Shown: positions 39,144-47,479 of the stretch, in pieces
Position numbering within the stretch: the stretch's first letter is position 1
Layout of the letters: each line of letters starts with the position of its first letter
NCBI RefSeq assembly: GCF_005771675.1
Contig: NZ_VAJM01000004.1
Coordinates: forward strand, 372,001-436,000
Length of the DNA stretch: 64,000 nt
Origin: Hymenobacter jeollabukensis
GTDB lineage: Bacteria; Bacteroidota; Bacteroidia; Cytophagales; Hymenobacteraceae
Reading direction: 5' to 3'
The notes under the pieces: generated by a model
What the model saw: only the letters and a program-made list of their open reading frames with translations
Told to the model about the DNA's origin: nothing
The model's database searches: none
Program-made: the position numbers and the translations under genes

Positions 39144-40493
39144 TTAGCCCGGTTTGGTTGCCAGCTGCCGGCGCAGCTGCAGTACCCGCTGGGTTTCCTC
39201 GGTCACCTTGAACCGGTCGTCGGGGCGCATGCCCACCACCCACACCACCTTGCCGTCGGCGGCGGTGAGCAGCAGCACCTGGTCCTTGAGGTTGAGCGGC
39301 ACTTTCTGGTCGATGAGGAAGTCGCTGATTTTCTTCTTGCCCTTCAGGCCGATGGGCATAAACCAGTCGCCCTCGCGCCAGCGCCGCAGCGTCAGGGGAA
39401 ATTTCAGCTTGTCGAGGTCCAGCGCCGCCACGTCCTTGGCCTTGGGCACCTGGAAGCCCTCGGCGGCGTGCTCCTTGGCCGTCAGCCGCAGCCCGTCGAC
39501 CACCAGCTCGCTTTGCCCCTCCGGCCACGAGTAGGTGCCGAAGCCGCTCAGGTTCTTCGGCGTGATGACCAGCTGGTCGCGGTCCTTCACCAGCCGGTGC
39601 GTGGGCGACTCGAACTGCTTGCCCGACACGGCCCGGAACGACTCCACGATGTCCTTGGTCACCAGCCAGCTGAAGTGGAAGGGGCGTAGCAGCTCGTGCA
39701 GCATCACGGCCGTGGCGGGTGTGGCCTGCAGCACGCCGATATTGATATAGGTGGCCTCGGCCTCGTCGCGGCGGGCCTGCTGGGCGGTTTGGTCGACCAA
39801 GTGCTGCACCAGCAGCTCGGCCCCGCGCACCCGCTCGGCGGTGTGCTGCAGGGTCTGGTCGAGGGCGGGGTTCAGCTCGCGCAGCACCGGCAGCACGTCG
39901 TGGCGCAGGCGGTTGCGCTGGTAGAGGGTGCTGTCGTTCGAGGAATCCTCGCGCCAGACGAGGTGCTTTTCCACCACGTAGTCGTACAAATCGTCTTTGG
40001 CCGCGCCCAGCAGCGGGCGCACCACCCGGCCCTGGCGCACCGGAATGCCGTGCAGGCCCGAGAGGCCGGTGCCGTGGGTGAGGTTGAGCAGCATGGTTTC
40101 GGCCGCGTCGCGCTGGTGGTGGGCGGTGGCCACGTAATCGAGCCCCTGGCTGCGGCGCACTTGCTCAAACCACTGGTAGCGCAGCACCCGGGCGGCCATC
40201 TGCGTGGAGAGGCCCTCCTGCTCGGCGAAGCCCTTGGTGTCGAAGAACTCGGCGAAGTAGGGCACCGCATACTTCTTGGCCAGCTTGCGCACGAACTCCT
40301 CGTCGGCATCCGACTCCTCGCCGCGCAGCCCGAAGTGGCAGTGCGCCACCGCTACCTGCACATCCAGCTTATGCAGCACGTCGAGCAGCACCACCGAATC
40401 GAGCCCGCCGCTGACGGCGACGAGCACCTGGGCGGTAGCCGGGTCGAAGAGTTGATGATCGAGGATAAAGCGGCGGACGAGGTCGGGGAGCAT
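39144..40493 (-). CDS. tilS: tRNA(Ile)-lysidine synthetase
   Basis: ATP-PPase of 449 residues that converts C34 of tRNA-Ile(CAU) to lysidine so that it reads AUA. The PP-loop SGGLDSVVLL is at residues 29-38. AHCHFGLRGEESDADEEFV, ATAHHQRDAAETMLLNLTHGTG and VVRPLLGAAKDDLYDY follow as in TilS, and the C-terminal substrate-binding domain (LRRWREGDWFMPIGLKGKKKISDFL) is present. The ATG at 40493 is preferred to 40520. A minus-strand -7 box lies 25 bases upstream. Confidence 0.95.
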   Translation of the reverse strand: MLPDLVRRFILDHQLFDPATAQVLVAVSGGLDSVVLLDVLHKLDVQVAVAHCHFGLRGEESDADEEFVRKLAKKYAVPYFAEFFDTKGFAEQEGLSTQMAARVLRYQWFEQVRRSQGLDYVATAHHQRDAAETMLLNLTHGTGLSGLHGIPVRQGRVVRPLLGAAKDDLYDYVVEKHLVWREDSSNDSTLYQRNRLRHDVLPVLRELNPALDQTLQHTAERVRGAELLVQHLVDQTAQQARRDEAEATYINIGVLQATPATAVMLHELLRPFHFSWLVTKDIVESFRAVSGKQFESPTHRLVKDRDQLVITPKNLSGFGTYSWPEGQSELVVDGLRLTAKEHAAEGFQVPKAKDVAALDLDKLKFPLTLRRWREGDWFMPIGLKGKKKISDFLIDQKVPLNLKDQVLLLTAADGKVVWVVGMRPDDRFKVTEETQRVLQLRRQLATKPG

Positions 40494-40517
40494 AGTAGGA
40501 AAGCACAAAAAGCACCG

Positions 40518-40525
40518 CAAAGGTA
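40518..40525 (-). promoter_or_regulatory. -7 box of tilS
   Basis: Minus-strand TACCTTTG, full TAnnTTTG match, 24 bases before the tilS start. Confidence 0.5.
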
Positions 40526-40706
40526 GGAGGGAAGCGTCCGCAATGCTGGTGCCGATTTGGCCGCCGCGTAGCTATGCCGACGCCAGCCGCGCCCCGCTGC
40601 TTTCCCACCGGAAACCTCATTGCCCAAACCCGCGGCCCCCGTAGGGAGTATTAGACCGGAGCAGCGGTTGATGCTGCGGTTGAGGGTTTTTTTCGCAGGG
40701 AGGACA

Positions 40707-41657
40707 ATGCACAAAACCATACTCCGAGGGTGTTACCTGCTGGTGCTGCTGATTCTGGCTGCCTGTGCGCGCCCGGCCGTACCCGATTCTGCGCTGGGCG
40801 TCCGGCGCGGGCCGCAGGTTATCGGCCACGCAGGCTCTGGTTTTTTTACGCCCATCAGTCCCTTCAATGCCCTGCCGCCGAGCAGCCTGGGCGGCATCCG
40901 GCAGGCCCTGAGCCGCGGGGCCGACGGCGTCGAAATCGACCTGCAGCTCAGCCGGGACAGCGTGCCCATCCTTTTTCACGACGAGGACCTGACCAACCGT
41001 ACCCGCGCTCAGGGCTACATCAGCCAGCACACCGCCGCCGAGCTGACGCGGCTGGAATACACCGGCGGCTGGCCCTACGACTGGCTGCAGCACGAGCGGG
41101 TGGCCACCCTCGACGAGCTGCTGACCGAGCTGGCCGAGCGCCCCAGCTTCCCCTACCTGCACCTCGACCTGCACGAGCACGACGACGCCAACTTTGCCCA
41201 GCCCTACGTCCGCTCCCCCGCGCTGGTACGAGCCATCGGGCGGGTGATGCGTCGCCACCAGGTGCCGCCCGAGCGCCTGCTCATCCTCACCCAGTACGAG
41301 CCTTCGCTGCGCCAGCTGCGGCGCGAGTTGCCCGGGGCCGCTCTGGGCCTGGAAATCACCGATCAGTTTGAGGAGCGGCTGCAGCAGGCCGTGGCGGCGC
41401 AGGTCGAGGCCGTGGTGCTGTCGAAGTACGTCATCACGCCCGAGCGGGTGGCCCGGGCCCACGCCCGGGGGCTGCAGGTGGTGGTGTTCGGCGGGCGCTC
41501 CAAAAAGGCCATTCAGCGCCTGCTCGGCTGCCGCCCCGATGGCATTGAGGTCGACAACGTGCCCCAGCTGCTGAGCCTGCTGGGCCGGCGCGGCCGCCCG
41601 GCCGAAGCGGTGCCGCAGGCCCACGCGGGCGCACCAAAAGGCGGACCGCTGCGTTAG
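40707..41657 (+). CDS. Glycerophosphodiester phosphodiesterase-like lipoprotein
   Basis: Exported protein of 316 residues with a lipoprotein signal (GCYLLVLLILAACARP; lipidated Cys near residue 20). The GDPD TIM-barrel pattern is present: VIGHAGSGFF near residue 38, the metal/catalytic GADGVEIDLQLSRDSVPILFHDEDLTNRT near 72-100, and later a HLDLHEH segment near 152. The family hydrolyses glycerophosphodiesters to sn-glycerol-3-phosphate and an alcohol, here outside the cytoplasm. The canonical first His-Arg pair is His-Ala, so the substrate range may differ. The ATG at 40707 gives a proper signal; an upstream GTG/TTG extension does not. Confidence 0.85.
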   Translation: MHKTILRGCYLLVLLILAACARPAVPDSALGVRRGPQVIGHAGSGFFTPISPFNALPPSSLGGIRQALSRGADGVEIDLQLSRDSVPILFHDEDLTNRTRAQGYISQHTAAELTRLEYTGGWPYDWLQHERVATLDELLTELAERPSFPYLHLDLHEHDDANFAQPYVRSPALVRAIGRVMRRHQVPPERLLILTQYEPSLRQLRRELPGAALGLEITDQFEERLQQAVAAQVEAVVLSKYVITPERVARAHARGLQVVVFGGRSKKAIQRLLGCRPDGIEVDNVPQLLSLLGRRGRPAEAVPQAHAGAPKGGPLR

Positions 41658-41671
41658 GGCTGCGGGTTCCG

Positions 41672-41679
41672 TACTTTTG
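41672..41679 (+). promoter_or_regulatory. -7 box directly before the OstA-like gene
   Basis: TACTTTTG, full TAnnTTTG match, only six bases before the ATG at 41686. The expected transcription start is at or next to the start codon, so the mRNA may be leaderless. Confidence 0.5.
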
Positions 41680-41685
41680 CGCCGC

Positions 41686-43407
41686 ATGCGCCTCCGACTA
41701 CTCGTCTGTTTCTTCTTTCTGCTGCTGACCGCGCCGCTGGCGTGGGCCCAGCGCCCGGGTGCCCAGCCGGCGCGCCCCGCCCCCAAAGGCCAGCCCACGC
41801 CCAAAGGCTCGAAGGTGGAGCTGCTGCCCGGGGCCCGCGAGCTGGTGGGCGGCTCGTTCAACGGCCAGCAGATCCGCAAAATCATCGGCAACGTTAGCTT
41901 CCGGCAGGACGACGCGCTGCTGTTCTGCGACTCGGCCTACCAGTACGTCGACCGCAACGCCATTGAGGCCTTCAGCAACGTGCGCGTGGTGCAGAACGAC
42001 ACCATCACCATCACCGGCGACCGGGGCACCTACAACGGCGACACCCGCACGGCCCGCATGACCGGCAACGTGGTGATGCGCGACCCGCGCATGACGCTGA
42101 CCACCCAGACGCTGGACTACGACCTGAACCGCAAAACCGCCTTCTACAGCACCGGCGGCCACCTCACTGACCCCGAAAACACGCTGGACTCGCAGCGCGG
42201 CTACTACAACACGGAGACGCAGGTGTTCAGCTTCCGCACCAACGTGAAGCTGGTCACCCGCGACTACACCATCACCAACGACACGCTGCAGTACAACACG
42301 CAGACGAAGGTGGCCTACTTCTTCGGCCCGACGCGCATCGTGGGCAAGCAGGGCAACATCTACGCCGAGAAGGGCACCTACAACACCCGGACGCGGGTAT
42401 CGGACTTCCAGCGCAACGCCAAGATCGAGACGCCCAACTACCTGCTCGGCGGCGACAAGCTGGTGTACGACGAGACGCGGCAGTACGGCGTGGCCACCGG
42501 CAACGTGTCGATGACGGCCAAGAAGGACAACGTGGTCATCCGCGGCGACGTGGGACGCTACTGGCGCGGCACCGGCCGGGCCAAGGTGTACGGCTCGCCG
42601 GTGATGCGCAACATCACCGACCGCGACACGATGTACCTGGCCGCCGATACGCTGGTGAACGTGGAAAGCAAGTCGGAAACCGACCCAGGCATCGTGTACG
42701 CCTACCGCAAAGTGAAGATATGGCGCGGCGACCTGCAGGGCCGCTGCGATTCGCTGACCTACAACCGCCGCGACTCCATCATCTACCTGAACCGGAGCCC
42801 GGTGCTCTGGAGCAAGCAGAACCAGCTCACCGCCGACTCGATGGAAATCCGGCTGCGGCGCCAGAAGATTGACCAGATGCGGCTCTACGCCAACTCGTTT
42901 ATCATCGGGCAGGACACCTTGCTGAACTTCAACCAGGTGAAAGGCCGCAACATGGTGGCTTACTTCGTCGACAGCAAGCTGCGCAAGGTGAACGTGCTCG
43001 GCAACGCCGAAAGTCTCTATTACGCCCTCGACAACGACACGGCCACCACTGGCCTGAACAAGGCCGTGTCGGCCAACATGGTCATGCGCTTCGCCGACAA
43101 CAAGCTGCAAACCATCAGCTTCCTCAACGAGCCCGACGCCAGCTTCATTCCGCCCCACGAGTTCAAGCCCGAGGACGAGAAGCTCAAGGGCTTTCAGTGG
43201 CTGATCGAGCAGAAGCCCACCCGTCGGCAGGTGCTCGGCAAGCACTTCGCGCCGGTGAAGAAAGCCGCGCCGAAGAAGAAGCCAGTGAAGACCAAGGGCA
43301 AAACCACCAAGCCCGCCCCGAAGAAAGCCGCGCCGAAAAAGCCAATGCCGGCCAAGCCCGCGCCCAAACCCGCCGCCAAGCCGGTGGCCGGCGCGACGAA
43401 GAAGTAA
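41686..43407 (+). CDS. OstA-like outer-membrane biogenesis protein
   Basis: Exported protein of 573 residues with a signal peptide (LRLLVCFFFLLLTAPLAWAQ). The body is a string of OstA/LptA-like beta-strand repeats (for example VVQNDTITITGDRGTYNGDT, TRTARMTGNVVMRDPRMTLT, TRVSDFQRNAKIETPNYLLGG). This domain forms the periplasmic LPS bridge, and the protein is a common Bacteroidota member related to the LptA/LptD N-terminal domain. The last 55 residues are a Lys/Ala/Pro-rich tail (KKAAPKKKPVK, PAPKKAAPKK) with no counterpart in LptA. The ATG at 41686 is preferred to a TTG at 41677. A -7 box sits immediately upstream. Confidence 0.88.
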   Translation: MRLRLLVCFFFLLLTAPLAWAQRPGAQPARPAPKGQPTPKGSKVELLPGARELVGGSFNGQQIRKIIGNVSFRQDDALLFCDSAYQYVDRNAIEAFSNVRVVQNDTITITGDRGTYNGDTRTARMTGNVVMRDPRMTLTTQTLDYDLNRKTAFYSTGGHLTDPENTLDSQRGYYNTETQVFSFRTNVKLVTRDYTITNDTLQYNTQTKVAYFFGPTRIVGKQGNIYAEKGTYNTRTRVSDFQRNAKIETPNYLLGGDKLVYDETRQYGVATGNVSMTAKKDNVVIRGDVGRYWRGTGRAKVYGSPVMRNITDRDTMYLAADTLVNVESKSETDPGIVYAYRKVKIWRGDLQGRCDSLTYNRRDSIIYLNRSPVLWSKQNQLTADSMEIRLRRQKIDQMRLYANSFIIGQDTLLNFNQVKGRNMVAYFVDSKLRKVNVLGNAESLYYALDNDTATTGLNKAVSANMVMRFADNKLQTISFLNEPDASFIPPHEFKPEDEKLKGFQWLIEQKPTRRQVLGKHFAPVKKAAPKKKPVKTKGKTTKPAPKKAAPKKPMPAKPAPKPAAKPVAGATKK

Positions 43408-43450
43408 AAGCGGGCATCTGATTGGCCCATTTGCCGAGGTAAAACCTGCC

Positions 43451-44371
43451 TCACTGAATAGCTTTGAGCCGCTGCTTCTGCTTGGTTTTTAGGTAGGTAG
43501 CGGCCGGCGTCAGCTGATAGGCCGGATTGGCGGCCAGTAGCTCCTGCAGCACGCCCACGTGGGCCACACCGAATATCACCAGCACGCGCTTGGCCTGGGT
43601 TTGCTGCTGCGCCCGCAGGATGTTGGAATAGATTTTCAGGTTCCGATTGTAGAACAGGCTGATGTAGTGCGCCCCGATGTAGGCCGTATCCACCGGGCCC
43701 AGGTCGACGGTATTCTTGCCCTGGGGCGAAAAGGAGCCGTTCGTCACCATGGCCGGCGTATTGAAGATGGTGCGGTGTACCAGGTTGATCATGGCTGGCT
43801 GATTGGCCAGGGCTATGTAGTCGTACACCGAAAGGCTGTCGTGCTGCACCAGGGCCTTCAGCGGCCGGGCAGTGGTCTGCAGCAGGCGCAGGTCCCGGGC
43901 AAAGGCCTCGTAGTTGGTGCCCGACTGCAGCAGCGACTGCGACGTGGACGCGTAGTAGTCCACGGCCCGCACGCCGGGCAGCTGCAGCTCCCTGGCCAGC
44001 GCAAACCCAATCTGATACTGCTCGCTGCGCCCGTCGGGCAGGGTTGCCAGATCGAGCTGACTGGCCTGGTAGCGCGCAAACAGGCTGTCCAGCTGCCCCT
44101 GCTCCGCAAGCGAAGCCTCTACCATGATGGCATCGGGCCGAAAGCGGCGCAGCTGCTGCCGCAGCTTGGCCAGCTCGGCTTGCTTTTTGGCGCCGAGCAC
44201 GTCGGATTGGGGCTGTTTGTTGTAAAGCTGGGCCAGATGATCGAAGCCCACCACCATGACGGCGGTACGGCCGGCCGGCTGCGCCCGACTGATTTGGGCG
44301 CTGCCGACGAAAGTCAGCGCAAACAGGAGAAGCGCGCGTTGCGCAGCGCGGAGGCCGTCGAGTGAAATCAT
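43451..44371 (-). CDS. DUF5694-like (TraB/ChaN-fold) exported protein
   Basis: Exported protein of 306 residues with a signal peptide (RALLLFALTFVGSAQISRAQ). The motif VMVVGFDHLAQLYNKQPQSDVL near residue 38 and a late VIFGVAHVGVLQELL near residue 274 (GxxH) are the pattern of DUF5694, which belongs to the fold group of TraB, ChaN and erythromycin esterase. A glutamate in MVEASLAE fits the usual acidic active-site position. The function is not known; TraB-like proteins are suspected hydrolases. The ATG at 44371 is the first that gives the signal peptide. It is divergent from bamD. Confidence 0.75.
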   Translation of the reverse strand: MISLDGLRAAQRALLLFALTFVGSAQISRAQPAGRTAVMVVGFDHLAQLYNKQPQSDVLGAKKQAELAKLRQQLRRFRPDAIMVEASLAEQGQLDSLFARYQASQLDLATLPDGRSEQYQIGFALARELQLPGVRAVDYYASTSQSLLQSGTNYEAFARDLRLLQTTARPLKALVQHDSLSVYDYIALANQPAMINLVHRTIFNTPAMVTNGSFSPQGKNTVDLGPVDTAYIGAHYISLFYNRNLKIYSNILRAQQQTQAKRVLVIFGVAHVGVLQELLAANPAYQLTPAATYLKTKQKQRLKAIQ

Positions 44372-44746
44372 ACGCAGCAATGATAAGCGGGGGAAAGATA
44401 GCGGCAGCGTCCACATTCGGGCAGGAGCCGATGGGCGCTGGCGGTAACGGGTCAATCGACGTGCCGGTTTTTATATCTGCTGATTGCCAGGTTGTTGCTT
44501 GGATATGGCGCGTGGTGGTTGCCACGGAAAGCGTCCGATAATGAACGGGTGTCCGGTTTTCGGCTGAGCACCGTGCCTGGCGACAACAGTGCCTTGCCGG
44601 AGGTAGTGGCCGATTGGTTAGCGGCCGGCGCGTTACTTTGTCAACGGACCCCGGCCGCGAGTGGGCGCACTAAACGGCGCGTTTCCGTGTTAGCGGGTCC
44701 GGGCGCAACCTTTCCACCGGCCCCGGCCTCTCTGACGATGAGCGGC

Positions 44747-44778
44747 TTTGCGCCGCCCGCGCCAAATCCTTACCTTTG
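44747..44778 (+). promoter_or_regulatory. bamD promoter, both boxes
   Basis: TTTG at 44747-44750 and TACCTTTG at 44771-44778 are separated by 20 bases, an exact fit to the Bacteroidota -33/-7 promoter. The ATG follows eight bases later, so the mRNA is nearly leaderless. The 415-base gap 44372-44786 has no other feature I can support. Confidence 0.75.
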
Positions 44779-44786
44779 CCCCCCTT

Positions 44787-45632
44787 ATGCCCGCATTCCG
44801 TCTCCGCATCGTTGCCCTGCTTGTCTGCATCCTATCGTTGGGTGCGTGCAGCCCCTACCAGAAGCTGCTCAAGAGCACCGATGTCACCAAGAAGTACAAC
44901 GCGGCCATCGACTACTACGAGAACAAGCACGACTACTACCGGGCCGGCACCCTGCTGGAACCGCTGATTCCGTTGCTGAAGGGCCGCCCCGAGGCGGAAA
45001 AGGCCGAATTCTACTTCGCTCACACCAACTTTCGCCAGCGCAACTATACCCTCGCGGCCTACTACTTCGACCAGTTTGCCACCACCTACGGCGCCTCGCC
45101 GCTGGTAGAAGAGGCCGAGTTCATGCACGCCAAGTCGCTGTTTAAGGACTCGCCCGAGTTCGAGCTGGACCAGACCAACACGGTGCAGGCCATTGCCGCC
45201 ATTCAGGACTTTCTGAACCGCCACCCCGAAAGCAAGTTCCGGGCGGAAACGGAGAGCATGTCGAACGAGCTGCAGAAGAAAATGGAGGTGAAGGCCTTCG
45301 AAGGCGCCAAGCTCTACTACTCGTTGCGCTATTACCAGTCGGCCGTGGTGGCCCTGCAGACCTTCCAGCAGCAGTACCCGGCCTCGGTGTACGGTGAGGA
45401 AGCGGCTTACCTGCGCATCGTGTCGCAGTACGAACTGGCCCGCGAATCGGTGGAGGAAAAGCAGCGCGACCGGTACCTGGAAACCGTAGCCATCTACCAG
45501 AACTTCGTCGACACCTTTCCGCAGAGCAAGAGCCTGAAGCAGGCCGAAACGTACTACGACGGCGCGCAGAAATTCCTGAAAGACCACCCGGCCCCGACCG
45601 GCGCCCCCAACGCCGCCGCGGCCACGAACTGA
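44787..45632 (+). CDS. bamD: Outer-membrane assembly factor BamD
   Basis: Lipoprotein of 281 residues of the Bam complex, which helps fold beta-barrel proteins into the outer membrane. The signal ends in LSLGACSPY (lipidated Cys near residue 20). Tetratricopeptide-like helical pairs follow (KYNAAIDYYENKHDYYRAG, FYFAHTNFRQRNYTLAAYYF, EFMHAKSLFKD), as in BamD/YfiO. It heads the conserved block bamD-rpoZ-coaC/coaB-DUF4835-recN and has a textbook Bacteroidota promoter. The ATG at 44787 gives a normal lipoprotein signal. Confidence 0.93.
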   Translation: MPAFRLRIVALLVCILSLGACSPYQKLLKSTDVTKKYNAAIDYYENKHDYYRAGTLLEPLIPLLKGRPEAEKAEFYFAHTNFRQRNYTLAAYYFDQFATTYGASPLVEEAEFMHAKSLFKDSPEFELDQTNTVQAIAAIQDFLNRHPESKFRAETESMSNELQKKMEVKAFEGAKLYYSLRYYQSAVVALQTFQQQYPASVYGEEAAYLRIVSQYELARESVEEKQRDRYLETVAIYQNFVDTFPQSKSLKQAETYYDGAQKFLKDHPAPTGAPNAAAATN

Positions 45633-45635
45633 AAT

Positions 45636-45735
45636 TGAATGGCTAAATTGCTGAATTGCTAAATTGTTGGTCGTTCGACGAAACGCCACCAGAACATTCA
45701 ACAATTTAACCATTTAGCCATTTAACAATTTGACC
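45636..45735. repeat. AT-rich imperfect hairpin before rpoZ
   Basis: Left part about 45636-45670 is built of AAATTG/GCTGAATTGC words; the right part about 45693-45735 (CAACAATTTAACCATTTAGC) is its approximate complement with shifts. The perfect parts are AAATTGTTG and CAACAATTT. It is conspicuously AT-rich for this genome and ends 10 bases before rpoZ. A similar hairpin precedes obg. Confidence 0.6.
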
Positions 45736-45744
45736 TTTTAAGCC

Positions 45745-46086
45745 ATGAAAGTACCGAGCAACGTTCCTGCTTCCATCGTTACGCGCAACCTGTCGGATTT
45801 CGTGAAGGAAACCGGCAACGTGTACGAGTCGATTGCCATCATTTCGAAGCGCGCCAACCAGATTTCGGTGAAGCTCAAGGAAGAGCTGAACGGCAAGCTG
45901 TCGGAGTTTGCCACCACCGTCGACAACCTCGAAGAGGTGTTCGAAAACCGCGAGCAGATCGAAATCAGCAAGCACTACGAGCGCCTGCCCAAGCCCACGA
46001 ACCTGGCTATCGAGGAGTTTCTGGAAGGCAAAGTGACCTTCCGCACGCCCGAGCCGGAGGAGCCCACGGCCGAGAAAGCCGAGTAG
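45745..46086 (+). CDS. rpoZ: RNA polymerase omega subunit (Bacteroidota type)
   Basis: Protein of 113 residues matching the Rpb6/omega form of Bacteroidota, which stabilises RNA polymerase. The conserved core is SIVTRNLSDFVKETGNVYESIAIISKRANQIS (about residues 10-41), followed by a helical stretch EELNGKLSEFATTVDNLEEVFE. It sits between bamD and coaC in the usual order. The start ATG at 45745 directly follows the AT-rich hairpin. Confidence 0.9.
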   Translation: MKVPSNVPASIVTRNLSDFVKETGNVYESIAIISKRANQISVKLKEELNGKLSEFATTVDNLEEVFENREQIEISKHYERLPKPTNLAIEEFLEGKVTFRTPEPEEPTAEKAE

Positions 46087-46102
46087 TCAGTTCGAGCCCG
46101 TT

Positions 46103-46669
46103 ATGCTGGCTTCCCGCCGCATCGTGTTGGGCGTAAGCGGCAGCATTGCCGCCTACAAGTCGGCCGCCCTGGTGCGGCTGCTCATCAAAGCCGAAGCCGA
46201 GGTGCAGGTTATCCTGACGCCCTCGGCTTCGGCTTTTGTGACGCCCCTGACCCTGGCCACGCTCTCCAAACGGGCGGTGCTGCAGGGCTTCATCAAGGAC
46301 GAAGCCGGCGGCGTGTGGCACAACCACGTCGACCTCGGCCTCTGGGCCGACGCGCTGCTCATCGCGCCGGCCAGCGCCAATACGCTGGCCAGTCTGGCGC
46401 AGGGCCTGTGCCCCAACCTGCTCACGGCCGTCTACCTCTCGGCCCGCTGCCCCACGCTGGTGGCCCCGGCTATGGACCTGGATATGTACCAGCATCCGGC
46501 CACCCAGCGCAACCTGCAGCAGCTGCGCCACGACGGCGTGCGCGTGCTCGACTCGCCCGCCGGCGAGCTGGCCAGCGGCCTGACGGGACCGGGCCGGATG
46601 CTGGAGCCGGAAGACATTGTACAGGAATTGGAGCAGTTTTTTGCTGACGTTCCGCCGCGGTCAAGTTAA
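46103..46669 (+). CDS. coaC: Phosphopantothenoylcysteine decarboxylase half of CoaBC
   Basis: Flavoprotein of 188 residues corresponding to the N-terminal CoaC half of bifunctional CoaBC. It has the HFCD fold pattern: RRIVLGVSGSIAAYKSAALV at the start, the catalytic His in GVWHNHVDLGLWADALLIAPASANT (NHVDL) near residue 74, and the substrate clamp region VAPAMDLDMYQHPATQRNL near 122. It makes 4'-phosphopantetheine by decarboxylation. In most Bacteroidota it continues directly into CoaB. Here a TAA at 46667-46669 ends it two bases before a dispersed inverted repeat, and the CoaB half resumes in the same frame after it. CoaC alone is a known form in some bacteria, so it can still work. Confidence 0.92.
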   Translation: MLASRRIVLGVSGSIAAYKSAALVRLLIKAEAEVQVILTPSASAFVTPLTLATLSKRAVLQGFIKDEAGGVWHNHVDLGLWADALLIAPASANTLASLAQGLCPNLLTAVYLSARCPTLVAPAMDLDMYQHPATQRNLQQLRHDGVRVLDSPAGELASGLTGPGRMLEPEDIVQELEQFFADVPPRSS

Positions 46670-46670
46670 A

Positions 46671-46781
46671 CGCTATGCATAGCGCAGCGAAGCATCTCGC
46701 GTGCTGGTGCCCGATAATAATTCCTTCGTTTAACGAAGCGGTTACTATCAAGCGAGATGCTTCGCTGCGCTCTGCATGACA
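46671..46781. repeat. Dispersed inverted repeat IR-7 within coaBC
   Basis: Arms 46675-46700 and 46752-46777 pair over 26 bases with one mismatch (AGCGCAGCGAAGCATCTCGC is shared). The interior has GTGCTGGTGCCCGATAATAA, like the interiors of IR-2 and IR-6. It lies exactly between the two halves of coaBC: two bases after the coaC stop and 39 before the coaB start. Confidence 0.9.
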
Positions 46782-46819
46782 TTCTTGCTTCCTTAACCCT
46801 CCTTCTTCCTTCCGAAAGA

Positions 46820-47479
46820 ATGCATGTTCTGCTCACGGCCGGCCCCACCTACGAGCCCATCGACCCGGTGCGCTTTATCGGCAACCACTCCACCGGCAAG
46901 ATGGGCTACGCGCTGGCGGCCGAGTTTGCCGCCCAGGGCTGGCAGGTGACGTTGGTGAGCGGGCCCACCAGCCAGACCATCACGCACCCGCTGGTGACGG
47001 TGGTGCCAGTGCAGACGGCCCAACAGATGTACGAAGCCGCCGCCGCCGTGGCGCCGCGGGCCGACGTGTGGGTGTTTGCCGCCGCCGTAGCCGATTACCG
47101 CCCGCGCACCGTGGCCGCCGAGAAAATCAAGAAGCGCGACGACGGCTCGGACGAAACGCTGACCATCGAGCTGGTGAAGAACGTGGACATTGCCGCTACG
47201 CTGAGCCAGACCAAGCGGCCTGAACAATTTTCGGTGGGTTTTGCGTTGGAGACGCATGACGAGCTGCTGAACGCCCAGTCCAAGCTGCGGCGCAAGGGCT
47301 TCGACATGGTGGTGCTGAATTCCCTGCGCGACGCCGGGGCCGGCTTCCGCCACGACACCAACAAGATTACCCTCGTGGAAGCCTCCGGCGTGACTACCTT
47401 TGAGTTGAAGCCCAAAACCGACGTGGCCCGCGACATTGTTTCTGCCATTCTTGCCCGCCTCCAGCCCCATGTTGCGTAA
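46820..47479 (+). CDS. coaB: Phosphopantothenate-cysteine ligase half of CoaBC
   Basis: Protein of 219 residues corresponding to the C-terminal CoaB half, which joins 4'-phosphopantothenate to cysteine. It begins MHVLLTAGPTYEPIDPVRFI, the conserved start of the CoaB domain, and keeps NHSTGKMGYALAAEFAAQG, AAAVADYRPRT near residue 93, and KIKKRDDG with the ligase Lys/nucleotide motif. It is in the same reading frame as the coaC half (both frame 2). The ATG at 46820 follows a short non-coding spacer after repeat IR-7. Together with coaC it restores the full pathway step pair. Confidence 0.92.
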   Translation: MHVLLTAGPTYEPIDPVRFIGNHSTGKMGYALAAEFAAQGWQVTLVSGPTSQTITHPLVTVVPVQTAQQMYEAAAAVAPRADVWVFAAAVADYRPRTVAAEKIKKRDDGSDETLTIELVKNVDIAATLSQTKRPEQFSVGFALETHDELLNAQSKLRRKGFDMVVLNSLRDAGAGFRHDTNKITLVEASGVTTFELKPKTDVARDIVSAILARLQPHVA

